64,000 bases of DNA. It comes from Sabulicella glaciei. Lineage in GTDB: Bacteria; Pseudomonadota; Alphaproteobacteria; Acetobacterales; Acetobacteraceae. The notes below the pieces were generated by a model. The model searched no databases, was not told where the DNA came from, and saw only the letters and a list, made by a program, of their open reading frames with translations. The DNA lies in assembly GCF_026183895.1 (NCBI RefSeq), contig NZ_JAPFQI010000001.1, positions 587,510-651,509 of the forward strand, read 5' to 3'. Shown here in pieces: positions 16,859 through 24,945 of this stretch (position 1 is its first letter; every line of letters begins with the position of its first letter). Position numbers and translations under genes: made by a program.

Positions 16859-17533
16859 GTGGCTGCAGCAAATTTGATGGGCCGGGTCCGGCACCGGATC
16901 TCGACCCTGCCACCGCGGCGGCCCCTGTGCGTCGTGGCCTTTGCCCTGGCGCCGCTCGCCCTGGCCCTGCTGGTCGGCCCGCTGCGCTTCGATGCCGAAC
17001 TCCTGTTCCGCGACCCTGCGGCGAGCACCGGTAGCCCACCTTATCTGGGCTTCTTTTCCAATCTCGGGATCCTTGCCTGGTGCGTGGCGGGGACTTCATC
17101 CCTGCTCGCAGCGCTGACGCTTCCGCCATCCCGCGCCCGCGCAGCGCTCGGCGCGGGGGGCTTGCTGGCAGCCGCGCTCACCCTCGACGACATGTTCCTG
17201 CTGCATGAGTCGGTGCTGCCCTTCTTCGGCGTTCCGGAGAACCTCGTGCTCGCCTGCTACGCGGCCTCCGCCATCACCTATCTTTGGGTCTTCCGCGACG
17301 TCCATCGGTTGATGGACTGGCCCCTCCTGCTCGCGTCGCTCACCTTGCTTGGCAGCAGCGTGGTGCTCGACGTGCTGGCCGGCGACATGGAGTGGCTCAT
17401 CCTCGAGGACGGGACCAAGTTCGCCGGAATCTGTGCGTGGTGCGCGTATCACCTGCTGGCCGCGCGCTACTGGCTGCGCCGCGCCCTCGGCACTGACCGG
17501 GTGGCGCACCGTGCGACGGGGATCACGCCCTGA
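16859..17533 (+). CDS. hypothetical polytopic membrane protein
   Basis: A 224-residue protein with about six hydrophobic helices and the motif TLDDMFLLHES in its middle; Asp, His and Glu within a membrane region suggest a metal- or proton-related site. No family was identified with confidence. The start is taken as GTG with GAAGG about 8 bases upstream; ATG at 16877 is the alternative. It is flanked by divergent nadX and convergent SDR genes, so it appears monocistronic. Confidence 0.7.
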   Translation: MAAANLMGRVRHRISTLPPRRPLCVVAFALAPLALALLVGPLRFDAELLFRDPAASTGSPPYLGFFSNLGILAWCVAGTSSLLAALTLPPSRARAALGAGGLLAAALTLDDMFLLHESVLPFFGVPENLVLACYAASAITYLWVFRDVHRLMDWPLLLASLTLLGSSVVLDVLAGDMEWLILEDGTKFAGICAWCAYHLLAARYWLRRALGTDRVAHRATGITP

Positions 17534-17566
17534 GGGACAGGGCGGGGCACTCCATTCCGGCCGATT

Positions 17567-18352
17567 TCAGACCACGGGGCTGCGCCCGCCATCCACGTTG
17601 ATGGCCGTGCCGGTCACGTAGCCACCTGCGTCGCTCGCCAGCAGCAACGCCATCGCCGCGAACTCCTCCGCCTTGCCGATGCGCCCGAGCGGGACGGAGC
17701 GGCCCTGCTCGGCCTTCCATTCCTCCCAGGAAAGGTTGCGCTTGTCCGTGGCATGGCGCCGCACCCACTGGTCGCTCTCGATGATGCCGACCAGCAGCGC
17801 GTTCACCAGGATGTTGTGCGGCGCGAACTCGTTGGCCAATGCCTTGGTCAGCGCCATGCCGGCGGCCCGCGACACGCTGGTGGGAGTGGAGGTGGCAAGC
17901 GGCGCCTTCGCGCCGATGTTCAGCACGTTGATGATGCGCCCCCAGCGCCGCTCGCGCATCCCAGGCAGCGCAAGGCGGCACAAGCGGACCGCCGCCATGA
18001 GCTTGAGGTCGAGGTCGTCCTGCCAAAGCTCATCGCCCACGTCGAGGAACGGGCCGCGCTGCGATGTGCCGGCGTTGTTGACCAGGATGTCCACCTGACC
18101 CAGCGCGGCTTCGGCCTTGCCGTGCGCGTCGCGGCACCCTTCCGCCGAGCGGATGTCGGCGGCGATGGCGGCCACCTTGGCCTGCGGGGCGGCGGCCTGC
18201 ACTTGGGCCTTCGCCTCGTCGAGGCCGCCCTGGTCCCGCGCCACAAGCGCGACGTTTCCGCCAGCCCGCGCGAAGGCCAGCGCCATGGCGAGCCCGAGGC
18301 CCTTGGACCCCCCGGTGATGAGGGCAGAGCGCCCGTCCAGCGTGATGTTCAT
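17567..18352 (-). CDS. SDR-family protein with replaced catalytic residues
   Basis: A 261-residue short-chain dehydrogenase/reductase fold. The dinucleotide motif TGGSKGLG (13-20), NNAG (92-95) and the C-terminal INVDGG are intact. The catalytic Ser-Tyr-Lys positions instead read Asn145, Thr158 and Arg162 (within NVLNIG and TPTSVSRAAG), so ordinary SDR chemistry is doubtful. Similar TSVSR variants seem to recur in alphaproteobacterial SDRs, so this is probably a real subfamily rather than decay. It is the last gene of a minus-strand catabolic run and overlaps the preceding gene by ATGA. The role could be non-redox cofactor-dependent chemistry or a regulatory/binding function. Confidence 0.88.
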   Translation of the reverse strand: MNITLDGRSALITGGSKGLGLAMALAFARAGGNVALVARDQGGLDEAKAQVQAAAPQAKVAAIAADIRSAEGCRDAHGKAEAALGQVDILVNNAGTSQRGPFLDVGDELWQDDLDLKLMAAVRLCRLALPGMRERRWGRIINVLNIGAKAPLATSTPTSVSRAAGMALTKALANEFAPHNILVNALLVGIIESDQWVRRHATDKRNLSWEEWKAEQGRSVPLGRIGKAEEFAAMALLLASDAGGYVTGTAINVDGGRSPVV

Positions 18353-19299
18353 GCGGCCTCCGTCAGCGTAGATGGATGGAACAGTTCCTCCGGCGAAACC
18401 TCGCGCGAAGCGAGGCCATCCGCCAGGGCATAGCGAGTCATGGCCGCGATCTCGTCGCGGTTGCGGCTGAAGCCGTAGGGCCACGGATCGCCACCCATGG
18501 CCCGCTCTTGCTCCTCGAAGGCGGCCGCAACCCAGGGCATGGAGACGCGCAGCACGTTGGTCAGGCGCAGTTCCGCCAGGGAAATGCGCCGCGCCTCGGC
18601 GAAGGCGCGGAACAGCGCGACGGGCAGCCAGGGATGCGCTTCGGCTACATCCTTCCGCACCGCGAGGCAGTGCATGATCGGGAAGAAGCGCGTCGCGGTG
18701 AAATAGGCCCTCTCCGCCGCGGCGTAGTCGGGAAACAGGCGCGCGACCTGCGGATGAGGCGCAGGCGGGCGCGGGGTGATCAGCGCATCCACCACCCCCT
18801 CGCGCAGCGCGGCCTCGGGCTCCATGCCCAGCGGCGCGACGTCGTGGCCCGGCGGAAGCTGGATGGCGATGCGCTCCGCCCCAATGCGCCACTTGATGCC
18901 GCGCGTGTCCACACCGTGCTGCTCTCGCAGGATGCCGCGAACCCACAGCGCCGCCGTCTGCTGATATTCGGGCAGGGCGATCGTCTTTCCCGCCAGGTCC
19001 TCCGGTCGCGCGATGCCGCGGTCGGTGCGCACATGGATGGCCGAATGGCGAAAGGCGCGCGACAGGAAGACCGGCACGCCGAGATAGGGAGCGTCGCCGC
19101 GGGCCGTGGTGGTGATGTGGCTGCCCATGGACAGCTCGCTCACCTCGAAGGCGCGGTTTCGAAGGGCGCGGCGGAAGATATCCTCCGGCTCGCCGGGTTG
19201 GGCGATGAACTCGACGCCGGGCACGGAAACCCGCCCGTCCAGGATGGGTCGCGTGCGGTCGGACAGGGTGCAGGCCAGGGAAAGGCGCAGCTTCGCCAT
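18349..19299 (-). CDS. 4,5-dihydroxyphthalate decarboxylase-like protein
   Basis: A 316-residue protein resembling the 4,5-dihydroxyphthalate decarboxylase (Pht5) group, which is built on a periplasmic-binding-protein fold. It has no signal peptide. Recognisable parts are the N-terminal ILDGRVSVPGVEF, FEVSELSMGSHI near residues 50-62, and LAGKTIALPEYQQTAALWVRGIL near 103-125. Related proteins are used in the phthalate pathway, but many homologues have unknown substrates. Its ATG follows the stop codon of the molybdenum hydroxylase gene with no gap, and its stop overlaps the SDR start. It is therefore firmly part of the aromatic/N-heterocycle catabolic cluster. A substrate-binding role is the alternative. 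Confidence 0.82.
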   Translation of the reverse strand: MAKLRLSLACTLSDRTRPILDGRVSVPGVEFIAQPGEPEDIFRRALRNRAFEVSELSMGSHITTTARGDAPYLGVPVFLSRAFRHSAIHVRTDRGIARPEDLAGKTIALPEYQQTAALWVRGILREQHGVDTRGIKWRIGAERIAIQLPPGHDVAPLGMEPEAALREGVVDALITPRPPAPHPQVARLFPDYAAAERAYFTATRFFPIMHCLAVRKDVAEAHPWLPVALFRAFAEARRISLAELRLTNVLRVSMPWVAAAFEEQERAMGGDPWPYGFSRNRDEIAAMTRYALADGLASREVSPEELFHPSTLTEAA

Positions 19300-21399
19300 T
19301 CAGTCGCTCTCTTTCGCGAGGTTCTCGGGGGTGAAGGGCAGCCGGGTCGGGCGGATGCCCAGCGCCTGGTGCACCGCGTTGGCGATGGCGGCGATGGTGG
19401 GCGCGACGCTCGGCTCGCCCGCGCCCAGGGGCGGCTCCTCGGGGCGCGCGATCAGCTTCACCGCGACGCGCGGCACCTCGGAGAAGCGCAGCACCGGGTA
19501 GGTGTCCCAGGAAGTGCTGAGGATGCACTCCTCGTCAAACCGCGCCTCCTCCTTCAGCGCGATGGAGGTGCCATGGATGGCGCCACCCTCCAGCTGGTTC
19601 AGCGCGCCGTCGGGGTTGATCACCTCGCCCATGTCGCAGGCGAGGTGCAGGGCGAGGCAGCGCAGCCTCTCCTCGGCGCGGATATGCGCGACGACGGCGC
19701 ACCACGCGCCGGTGTTCTTGTAGCGGGCGAGGGCGATGCCCATTCCCTCGCCCTCGGACAGGGCGTGGCGGTTCTCGAAGCCTGACAGGGCGACCGCCTC
19801 GCGCAGCACGGTGGCGGCGCGCGGATCGTCCAGGTGACGCAGGCGGAAGCCGACCGGATCGCCCTCCGCCAGCTCGTCCATCACGCTCTCGATCGCCCAG
19901 ACATTGGCGAGTGCCCCCAGGCCGCGCAGTGCGGAGGCACGAATGGGCATCTCCGTCAGCCGCACCATCTCCGCCTTCACGTGCGGCAGGCGGTAGAGGG
20001 GCACGAGGTTGCGCTGCACGCCGCCTCCGCCGGCCAAAGGCGGGTTGATGGAGACCGGCATGGGCGCGGCGCCGGGCAGAAGGGGCGCGCTCAACAAGGC
20101 CGGGTCCTTCGCGCGGCCCGGCCGGCCGGAATGCCCGTTGCCCCGCGCCTCCGTCCGCCACGAGACGATGCGGCCTTCGCCATCGCGGTGCACCTCCACC
20201 GCGACCCGCATGGCCGGGGAGAGCGGCGCCGCAGCCAGTTCCTCGGCGCGGGTCCACAGCGCGCGGACGGGGCGCCCGGGATGTGCGCGTGCGCAGAGCG
20301 CGGCGTCCAGTGCCACGTCATCGGCGCCATTGTGGCCGTAGCAGCCGGCACCCTCGCGATGCTCCACGACCACCGCCTCGGGCGGAAGGCGAAGCGCCTT
20401 CGCGAGGTCGGTGCGAAGGTTGTAGGGGCCCTGGCTGTGGCTCCAGACGCGCAGGGCGCCCGCCTCCCACAGCGCGACCGCGCAGCACGTGCCGACCGAG
20501 GCATGCGCGATGAAGGGGCGCCAGAAGACGCGGCGCAGCACCTGCGTCCCGTCCTGGGCCTCGCCCTGCTCGGCCACGGTGCTGCGCTCGCCCGGCGTGT
20601 CCTCCAGCCACCGCGGCCAATCGGCGGGGAAGGCGATACCGCCCTCCCAGCGTGCGAGGCGCGCGGCGCGTTCGGCCATGCGGGTCGCCTCCGCCTCGGA
20701 CGCCGCGACCACGGCGAGGAAGTCCCCCTCGCGCAGCGCGAAATCAGGCACCGTGACCAATCGCGCGCCTGGGCGCGGCGGGCGGATCATCCGGGCATGA
20801 AGCATCCCGGGCAGGCGCATGTCGTGGAGGAAGCGCGGCTCCCCGCGCAGCTTCGGCGGCAGGTCGAGGCGCGGCGCGCTGGTTCCCGCGACGCGCCGTG
20901 CGCCAGCCGGGATGGGCGAGACATCCGGGCTCGCCTCCGCGTCCAGCAGGTCACGGTCGGACAGGGCGGCATAGGAGGAAACCTCCACGCCGTCGGGGCC
21001 GAGGAAGCTTCCGGCCTCCACCCGCAGCGCCTCGCGTGGGACGCCGCTCGACTGCGCGGCGACGGACAGGAACAGGGCGCGCGCATCGGCGCAGGCGTGG
21101 CGCAGCGCCATGCCGCATTCCTGGACGGAGAGCGAGCCGGACGTCACCGCCTCGTCCGGGCTTTCGCCGGTCACGGTCGGCGCGACGCGGATGGAGGAAA
21201 GGGGCAGCCCAAGTTCCTCCGCCGCGATCTGCGCCAGCGTGGTCAGGATGCCCTGGCCAAGCTCCACCTTTCCCGGACGGATCGTCGCCGTGCCGTCGGG
21301 GTGGAAGGCGAGCCAGCGCGACAGGCGCCGGTTGACGTGAAGCGAGCCGGGAAGCCGCGCCTTGCCGTCATCGGCGAAGCCATGGAAGGCGAGGTTCAT
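19300..21399 (-). CDS. molybdopterin-binding subunit, xanthine dehydrogenase family (IorB/NicB-like)
   Basis: A 699-residue large subunit of a two-component molybdenum hydroxylase. Such enzymes hydroxylate N-heteroaromatics or oxidise aldehydes with water as the oxygen source. It has the GKVELGQGILT segment (about residues 43-53), LRGLGALANVWAIE near 516-530, GEVINPDGALNQLEGGA, and the active-site Glu in PLGAGEPSVAP near the C-terminus. The layout and small partner resemble isoquinoline 1-oxidoreductase IorAB or nicotinate dehydrogenase. There is no FAD subunit, so electrons probably pass to an external acceptor, for example a cytochrome. The start overlaps the stop of the 2Fe-2S subunit gene by 4 bp. 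The substrate is unknown. Confidence 0.92.
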   Translation of the reverse strand: MNLAFHGFADDGKARLPGSLHVNRRLSRWLAFHPDGTATIRPGKVELGQGILTTLAQIAAEELGLPLSSIRVAPTVTGESPDEAVTSGSLSVQECGMALRHACADARALFLSVAAQSSGVPREALRVEAGSFLGPDGVEVSSYAALSDRDLLDAEASPDVSPIPAGARRVAGTSAPRLDLPPKLRGEPRFLHDMRLPGMLHARMIRPPRPGARLVTVPDFALREGDFLAVVAASEAEATRMAERAARLARWEGGIAFPADWPRWLEDTPGERSTVAEQGEAQDGTQVLRRVFWRPFIAHASVGTCCAVALWEAGALRVWSHSQGPYNLRTDLAKALRLPPEAVVVEHREGAGCYGHNGADDVALDAALCARAHPGRPVRALWTRAEELAAAPLSPAMRVAVEVHRDGEGRIVSWRTEARGNGHSGRPGRAKDPALLSAPLLPGAAPMPVSINPPLAGGGGVQRNLVPLYRLPHVKAEMVRLTEMPIRASALRGLGALANVWAIESVMDELAEGDPVGFRLRHLDDPRAATVLREAVALSGFENRHALSEGEGMGIALARYKNTGAWCAVVAHIRAEERLRCLALHLACDMGEVINPDGALNQLEGGAIHGTSIALKEEARFDEECILSTSWDTYPVLRFSEVPRVAVKLIARPEEPPLGAGEPSVAPTIAAIANAVHQALGIRPTRLPFTPENLAKESD

Positions 21400-21824
21400 G
21401 CCACGGCCCGCCGCACGGCGCGCAGGATGCGGTTCTGCACGCCGCAGCGGCAGAGATGCGGCTCCAGCGCCGCGCGGATCGCTGCCTCGTCCGGGCCGGG
21501 GTTCCGCCGCAGCAGCGCCGCCGCGCTGACCAGGATGCCGGAAAGGCAGAAGCCGCATTGCCCGGCCTGCTCCGCCTCGAAGGCCGCCTGCAAGGGATGT
21601 GGCGTGAGCCCTTCGACCGTCGTGACCTCGCGTCCTTCCGCTGCTTCCACCGGCAGGGCGCAGGACGGCACCGACTCGCCGTTCAGCAGGACGTGACAAG
21701 CGCCGCACTGCTCCTGGCCACAGCCGAAGCGGGGACCAGACAATGCGAAGTCGCTACGCAGGGCTTCGAGGAGGGTGACGCCGCCCGGATGCTCTGCGGG
21801 GCGGCCGTTCAAGGTGAACCCCAT
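21396..21824 (-). CDS. [2Fe-2S]-binding subunit of molybdenum hydroxylase (IorA-like)
   Basis: A 142-residue small subunit with two [2Fe-2S] sites. The plant-ferredoxin-type cluster is carried by FGCGQEQCGAC plus a Cys about 13 residues later. The second is a four-Cys cluster, CGFC and CRC, in the C-terminal helical domain. It relays electrons from the molybdopterin subunit encoded immediately downstream. The ATG at 21824 follows the Bug stop codon after two bases and is preceded by GGTGAGG. An in-frame ATG 36 bp upstream would lie inside the Bug gene. Length matches IorA-type subunits (about 150). Confidence 0.95.
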   Translation of the reverse strand: MGFTLNGRPAEHPGGVTLLEALRSDFALSGPRFGCGQEQCGACHVLLNGESVPSCALPVEAAEGREVTTVEGLTPHPLQAAFEAEQAGQCGFCLSGILVSAAALLRRNPGPDEAAIRAALEPHLCRCGVQNRILRAVRRAVA

Positions 21825-21826
21825 CC

Positions 21827-22798
21827 TCACCCCGCCGTGATGCGCGCCGCGGTGATCCATTCGCGCTGCCGCGCCACGTCGCGCTGGAGGAAGGCACCGA
21901 ATTCCTCGACGCTCATCGGCATGGGCTGCGCGCCCATCGCCGCCTGGCGCTGCGCCGTCTCCGGCAGGCGGAGGACGCGGTTCACCTCGGCGTTGAGCCG
22001 CTCGACCACCGGACGCGGCGTGCCGGCTGGCGCCATGAGGCCCAGCCAGATGCTGGCTTCATAGCCCGGCAGCGTCTCGGCCACCGCTGGAAGTTCCGGC
22101 AAAAGCGGCGAACGCTGCGGCGCGGTGGTGGCCAAGCCGCGGACGCGCCCGGCGGTGATCTGCTCGCGCATCGTCGGGATGGCGTCGAACATGATCGGCA
22201 CTTGGCCGGCGATGACCGCGGTGCGCGCCTCGTTGGAACCGCGGAAGGGTACGTGCGTGACTTCGACGCCGGCCATGGAGCGGAACACCTCGCCAGCGAT
22301 GTGGTAGGGCGTGCCGGGGCCGGAGGAGGCGTAGTCGTATCGCCCCGGGTTCGCCTTCAGCAGGGCGATCAGTTCCGGCACGCTCGTGGCCTGGATGGAC
22401 GGGTGCACCACGAGCGCGTGGTAGGCGATGTTGATCGCCGCGACGGGTGCGAGGTCGCGCAGCAGCACGTAGGGGCGGTTCGGCAGCAGAGTCTCGTTCG
22501 CCGTGTGCGTGTTGCTCATCAGCAGCAGCGTCTGCCCGTCGGCCGGGGATTTCGCGACCGCGTCCGTGCCGATGGTGGCGCCGGCGCCGGGCCGGTTCTC
22601 CACGACGAAGGGTTGGCCGAAGGCGGCCGAAAGGGGCTCGGCCAGCATGCGCGCCGCGACGTCGGCGCTGCCGCCAAGCCCGAAGGGCACCACGATGCGC
22701 ACCGGGCGCTGCGGCCAGCCCGCCTGGGCGCGGGCGAGGGGCGGCGCGGCCAGGGCGGCCCCGATGCCGGCCAGGAGAAGCGGGCGACGCTGCGTCAT
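21827..22798 (-). CDS. Bug/TctC family periplasmic substrate-binding protein
   Basis: A 323-residue Bug protein with a signal peptide to about residue 24 (PPLARAQ) and the mature start WPQRPVRIVVPFGLGGSAD. It heads the cluster that continues with the two molybdenum hydroxylase subunits, only two bases before the next ATG. The ligand is therefore likely an aromatic or heterocyclic acid oxidised by that enzyme (inference). The ATG at 22798 has GAGGAACCCCC upstream. Sixty-five bp separate it from the chromate-transporter-type genes, with no terminator seen between. Confidence 0.94.
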   Translation of the reverse strand: MTQRRPLLLAGIGAALAAPPLARAQAGWPQRPVRIVVPFGLGGSADVAARMLAEPLSAAFGQPFVVENRPGAGATIGTDAVAKSPADGQTLLLMSNTHTANETLLPNRPYVLLRDLAPVAAINIAYHALVVHPSIQATSVPELIALLKANPGRYDYASSGPGTPYHIAGEVFRSMAGVEVTHVPFRGSNEARTAVIAGQVPIMFDAIPTMREQITAGRVRGLATTAPQRSPLLPELPAVAETLPGYEASIWLGLMAPAGTPRPVVERLNAEVNRVLRLPETAQRQAAMGAQPMPMSVEEFGAFLQRDVARQREWITAARITAG

Positions 22799-22863
22799 GG
22801 GGGTTCCTCCGTCGTGTTTCGTCCTTCTTCTGCCGGGACGGGGCGCACCGCAAGGGCGTATCG

Positions 22864-23388
22864 CTACAGCAGCAACGCGCCGTAGAGCGCCCCCGCCACC
22901 AGCACCCAGAGCGGCGAGCGCGAGGATCGCCAGACGAACACGGTGCAGGCGGCCGCCAGGGGCAGGGCCAGCGTCGCCTCCTCCACCGTGCCCTTGGCCA
23001 GCAGCAGCCCCGAGGCGGCGATCAGCCCCACCGCGATGGGAACCAGCCCCCGCTCCACGAGGCGCAGCCAGGGCAGGTCGCGCTGCCGCAGCCGCGCCAC
23101 GGCATAGGCAAGGAGCGAGGTCGGCCCGCACATGGCGAGCATGGCGGCGAACATGCCCGTCGCGCCCGCGACGTGCCAGCCGATCAGCCCCACCACCATG
23201 ATGTTCGGCCCCGGTGCGGCCTGGGCGAGGGCGAAGCGCTTGGCGAAGGCCAGGCTGTCCATCCAGCCATGCTGCTCCACCACCAGCCGGTGCATCTCCG
23301 GCAGAACGGCGATGCCGCCGCCGACGCTGACAAGGGAAAGGGCGAGAAAGGCGAGCACCAAGGGCCCGATCTCGCCGTCCTCGCTCAT
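22864..23388 (-). CDS. chromate transporter ChrA-like half protein (C-half type)
   Basis: A 174-residue, five- to six-helix protein of the short-chain CHR family. It resembles the C-terminal half of full-length ChrA, with LSLVSVGGGIAVLPEMHR near the start and AQAAPGPNIM near residues 54-63. Short CHR proteins work as pairs with an N-half partner, here the gene just upstream (4-bp overlap). Chromate efflux is proven for some members; others may move different anions. It is the last of four tandem CHR genes. Confidence 0.9.
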   Translation of the reverse strand: MSEDGEIGPLVLAFLALSLVSVGGGIAVLPEMHRLVVEQHGWMDSLAFAKRFALAQAAPGPNIMVVGLIGWHVAGATGMFAAMLAMCGPTSLLAYAVARLRQRDLPWLRLVERGLVPIAVGLIAASGLLLAKGTVEEATLALPLAAACTVFVWRSSRSPLWVLVAGALYGALLL

Positions 23389-23912
23389 CGCGCGGCCCGC
23401 CGTGCCGCCCAGATGCCAAGCGGCGCAAGGCCGAGCAGCACGAGGGGCAGGGGAACCCGCAGCAGCGCCAGGACCAGCGCCAGCAGCCCGGTCGCCGTCA
23501 GCATCGGCGTGGGGCGAAGCTTGATCGCCATCTTGATCGCGGTTCCCAGCACCATCCCGGCGGCAGCAGCGGCGATACCGGTCAGCACGGCGCGCACCAG
23601 CGGAATCTGGCCGTAGCGGTCATAAAGCGCCGCGACGCCGAGCAGCACGGCCATCGGCCCTGCGAAGAGCCCGATCCCCGCCAGCGCGGCCCCGGCGGCA
23701 CCGTGGAAGCGTGTGCCGATGTTGATGGCGCAGTTCAGGGCGTTCGGACCGGGAAGGACCTGCCCCACCCCCAGGGCCTCGGCGTATTGCTGGTCGGTCA
23801 GCCAGCCCTTCTTCTCGACCAGAAGCTGCCGCGCCCAGGCATTCACCCCGCCGAAGCCGGTGAGGCCGATCCGAAGGTATGCCAGGAAAAGCTGCGTCCG
23901 GCTGGGTGTCAC
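23385..23912 (-). CDS. chromate transporter ChrA-like half protein (N-half type)
   Basis: A 175-residue short-chain CHR protein of the N-half type, with FLAYLRIGLTGFGGVNAWARQ at the start and GQVLPGPNALN near residues 50-60. GTG start; it overlaps both neighbours by 4 bp. With the following gene it forms the second of two N-half/C-half pairs. It is about 40-50% similar by eye to the N-half at 24418-24945, indicating tandem duplication of a pair. Confidence 0.9.
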   Translation of the reverse strand: MTPSRTQLFLAYLRIGLTGFGGVNAWARQLLVEKKGWLTDQQYAEALGVGQVLPGPNALNCAINIGTRFHGAAGAALAGIGLFAGPMAVLLGVAALYDRYGQIPLVRAVLTGIAAAAAGMVLGTAIKMAIKLRPTPMLTATGLLALVLALLRVPLPLVLLGLAPLGIWAARRAAR

Positions 23913-24421
23913 AGGAGGATCCAGCCCAGCACGCCCCCTGCCGCGAGCGCCCAGAGCGGCGAGAAGGCGGTGCGCCAGACGAAAGCCGCGCTACCCAGGA
24001 TGATGATCCAGGGAAGGGGGCCGGTCCCTGCCGCCTCCGCCATGATGACGCCCGAGGCGGCGATGAGGCCGATGGCGACGGGCACGAGCCCGAACTGCGC
24101 CGGCTTCAGCCAGGGCGCGCGCGACAGGCGCTGCGTCACCCCCGCCACGCACCAGGCGAGGATGGCGGCCGGCAGCAGCATGCCGAGTGTCGCTGCCGCC
24201 AGCCCGCTCGGGCCAGCGATGCGCCAGCCCATCACGGAGGCGGCGAGGATGTTCGGCCCGGGCGCCGCCTGGGCCAGGGCAAAGAGCTGCGCGAAGGTCG
24301 CGGCCTCCATCCAGCCATGGATCTCGACGATCTGGCGGTACATTTCCGGCAGCACGGCATTCGCGCCGCCGATCGCGAGGAGCGAGAGCAGGGAGAAGGT
24401 GAGGAACAGTTGCAGGATCAC
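23909..24421 (-). CDS. chromate transporter ChrA-like half protein (C-half type)
   Basis: A 170-residue short-chain CHR protein of the C-half type (FSLLSLAIGGANAVLPEMYR, then AQAAPGPNIL). GTG start overlapping the stop of the upstream N-half gene. Together these two make the first CHR pair of the array. The position directly behind an M20 amidohydrolase gene suggests that the transported anion may be a metabolite of the surrounding pathway rather than chromate (inference). Confidence 0.9.
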   Translation of the reverse strand: MILQLFLTFSLLSLLAIGGANAVLPEMYRQIVEIHGWMEAATFAQLFALAQAAPGPNILAASVMGWRIAGPSGLAAATLGMLLPAAILAWCVAGVTQRLSRAPWLKPAQFGLVPVAIGLIAASGVIMAEAAGTGPLPWIIILGSAAFVWRTAFSPLWALAAGGVLGWILL

Positions 24422-24945
24422 GCCGCGTGCCTCCGGAGCGACAGCCAGATGCCCAGCGGCGCCAGGATGAGGACGATCAGCGGCAAGGGCAGGCGCAGCC
24501 AGGCGCCCGCGACCAGCGAAAGAAGCCCAACCCCGATCAGTTCGATCGGCGGGCGCAGCTTGTCCGCCATCTTCACCGCCATGCCGATCACCATGCCAGC
24601 GGCGGCGGCGGCGACGCCGCGCATGAAGGAGGCGACGCCCGGCTCCTGCCCGAAATGGTCGTAGAACACGGCAAGCAGCACGAGAATCGCGAGAGGTCCG
24701 CTATACAGCCCCGCCGTCGCGGTCACCGCCCCGGCGAAGCCGTGGAAGCGCCGGCCGATCATCACCGCCGCATTGCCCACATTCGGCCCCGGCAGCACCT
24801 GGCCGAGGCCCAGCACCTCGGCATAGTCGCGCTCGCTCAGCCATTTGCGCTCCTCCACGATGACGTGGCGGGCGATGGCCGCCACACCGCCGAAGCCGAG
24901 CAGGCCGATCTTGGCGTAGCCCAGGAAGAGCTCGCCGAGCCTCAC
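24418..24945 (-). CDS. chromate transporter ChrA-like half protein (N-half type)
   Basis: A 175-residue short-chain CHR protein, N-half type (FLGYAKIGLLGFGGVAAIARH, then GQVLPGPNVGN). GTG start within the last codons of the M20 amidohydrolase gene (GTGA overlap), so translation is coupled to that enzyme. First of four CHR genes. No chromate regulator (ChrB) or other metal-resistance gene is present. Confidence 0.9.
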   Translation of the reverse strand: MRLGELFLGYAKIGLLGFGGVAAIARHVIVEERKWLSERDYAEVLGLGQVLPGPNVGNAAVMIGRRFHGFAGAVTATAGLYSGPLAILVLLAVFYDHFGQEPGVASFMRGVAAAAAGMVIGMAVKMADKLRPPIELIGVGLLSLVAGAWLRLPLPLIVLILAPLGIWLSLRRHAA

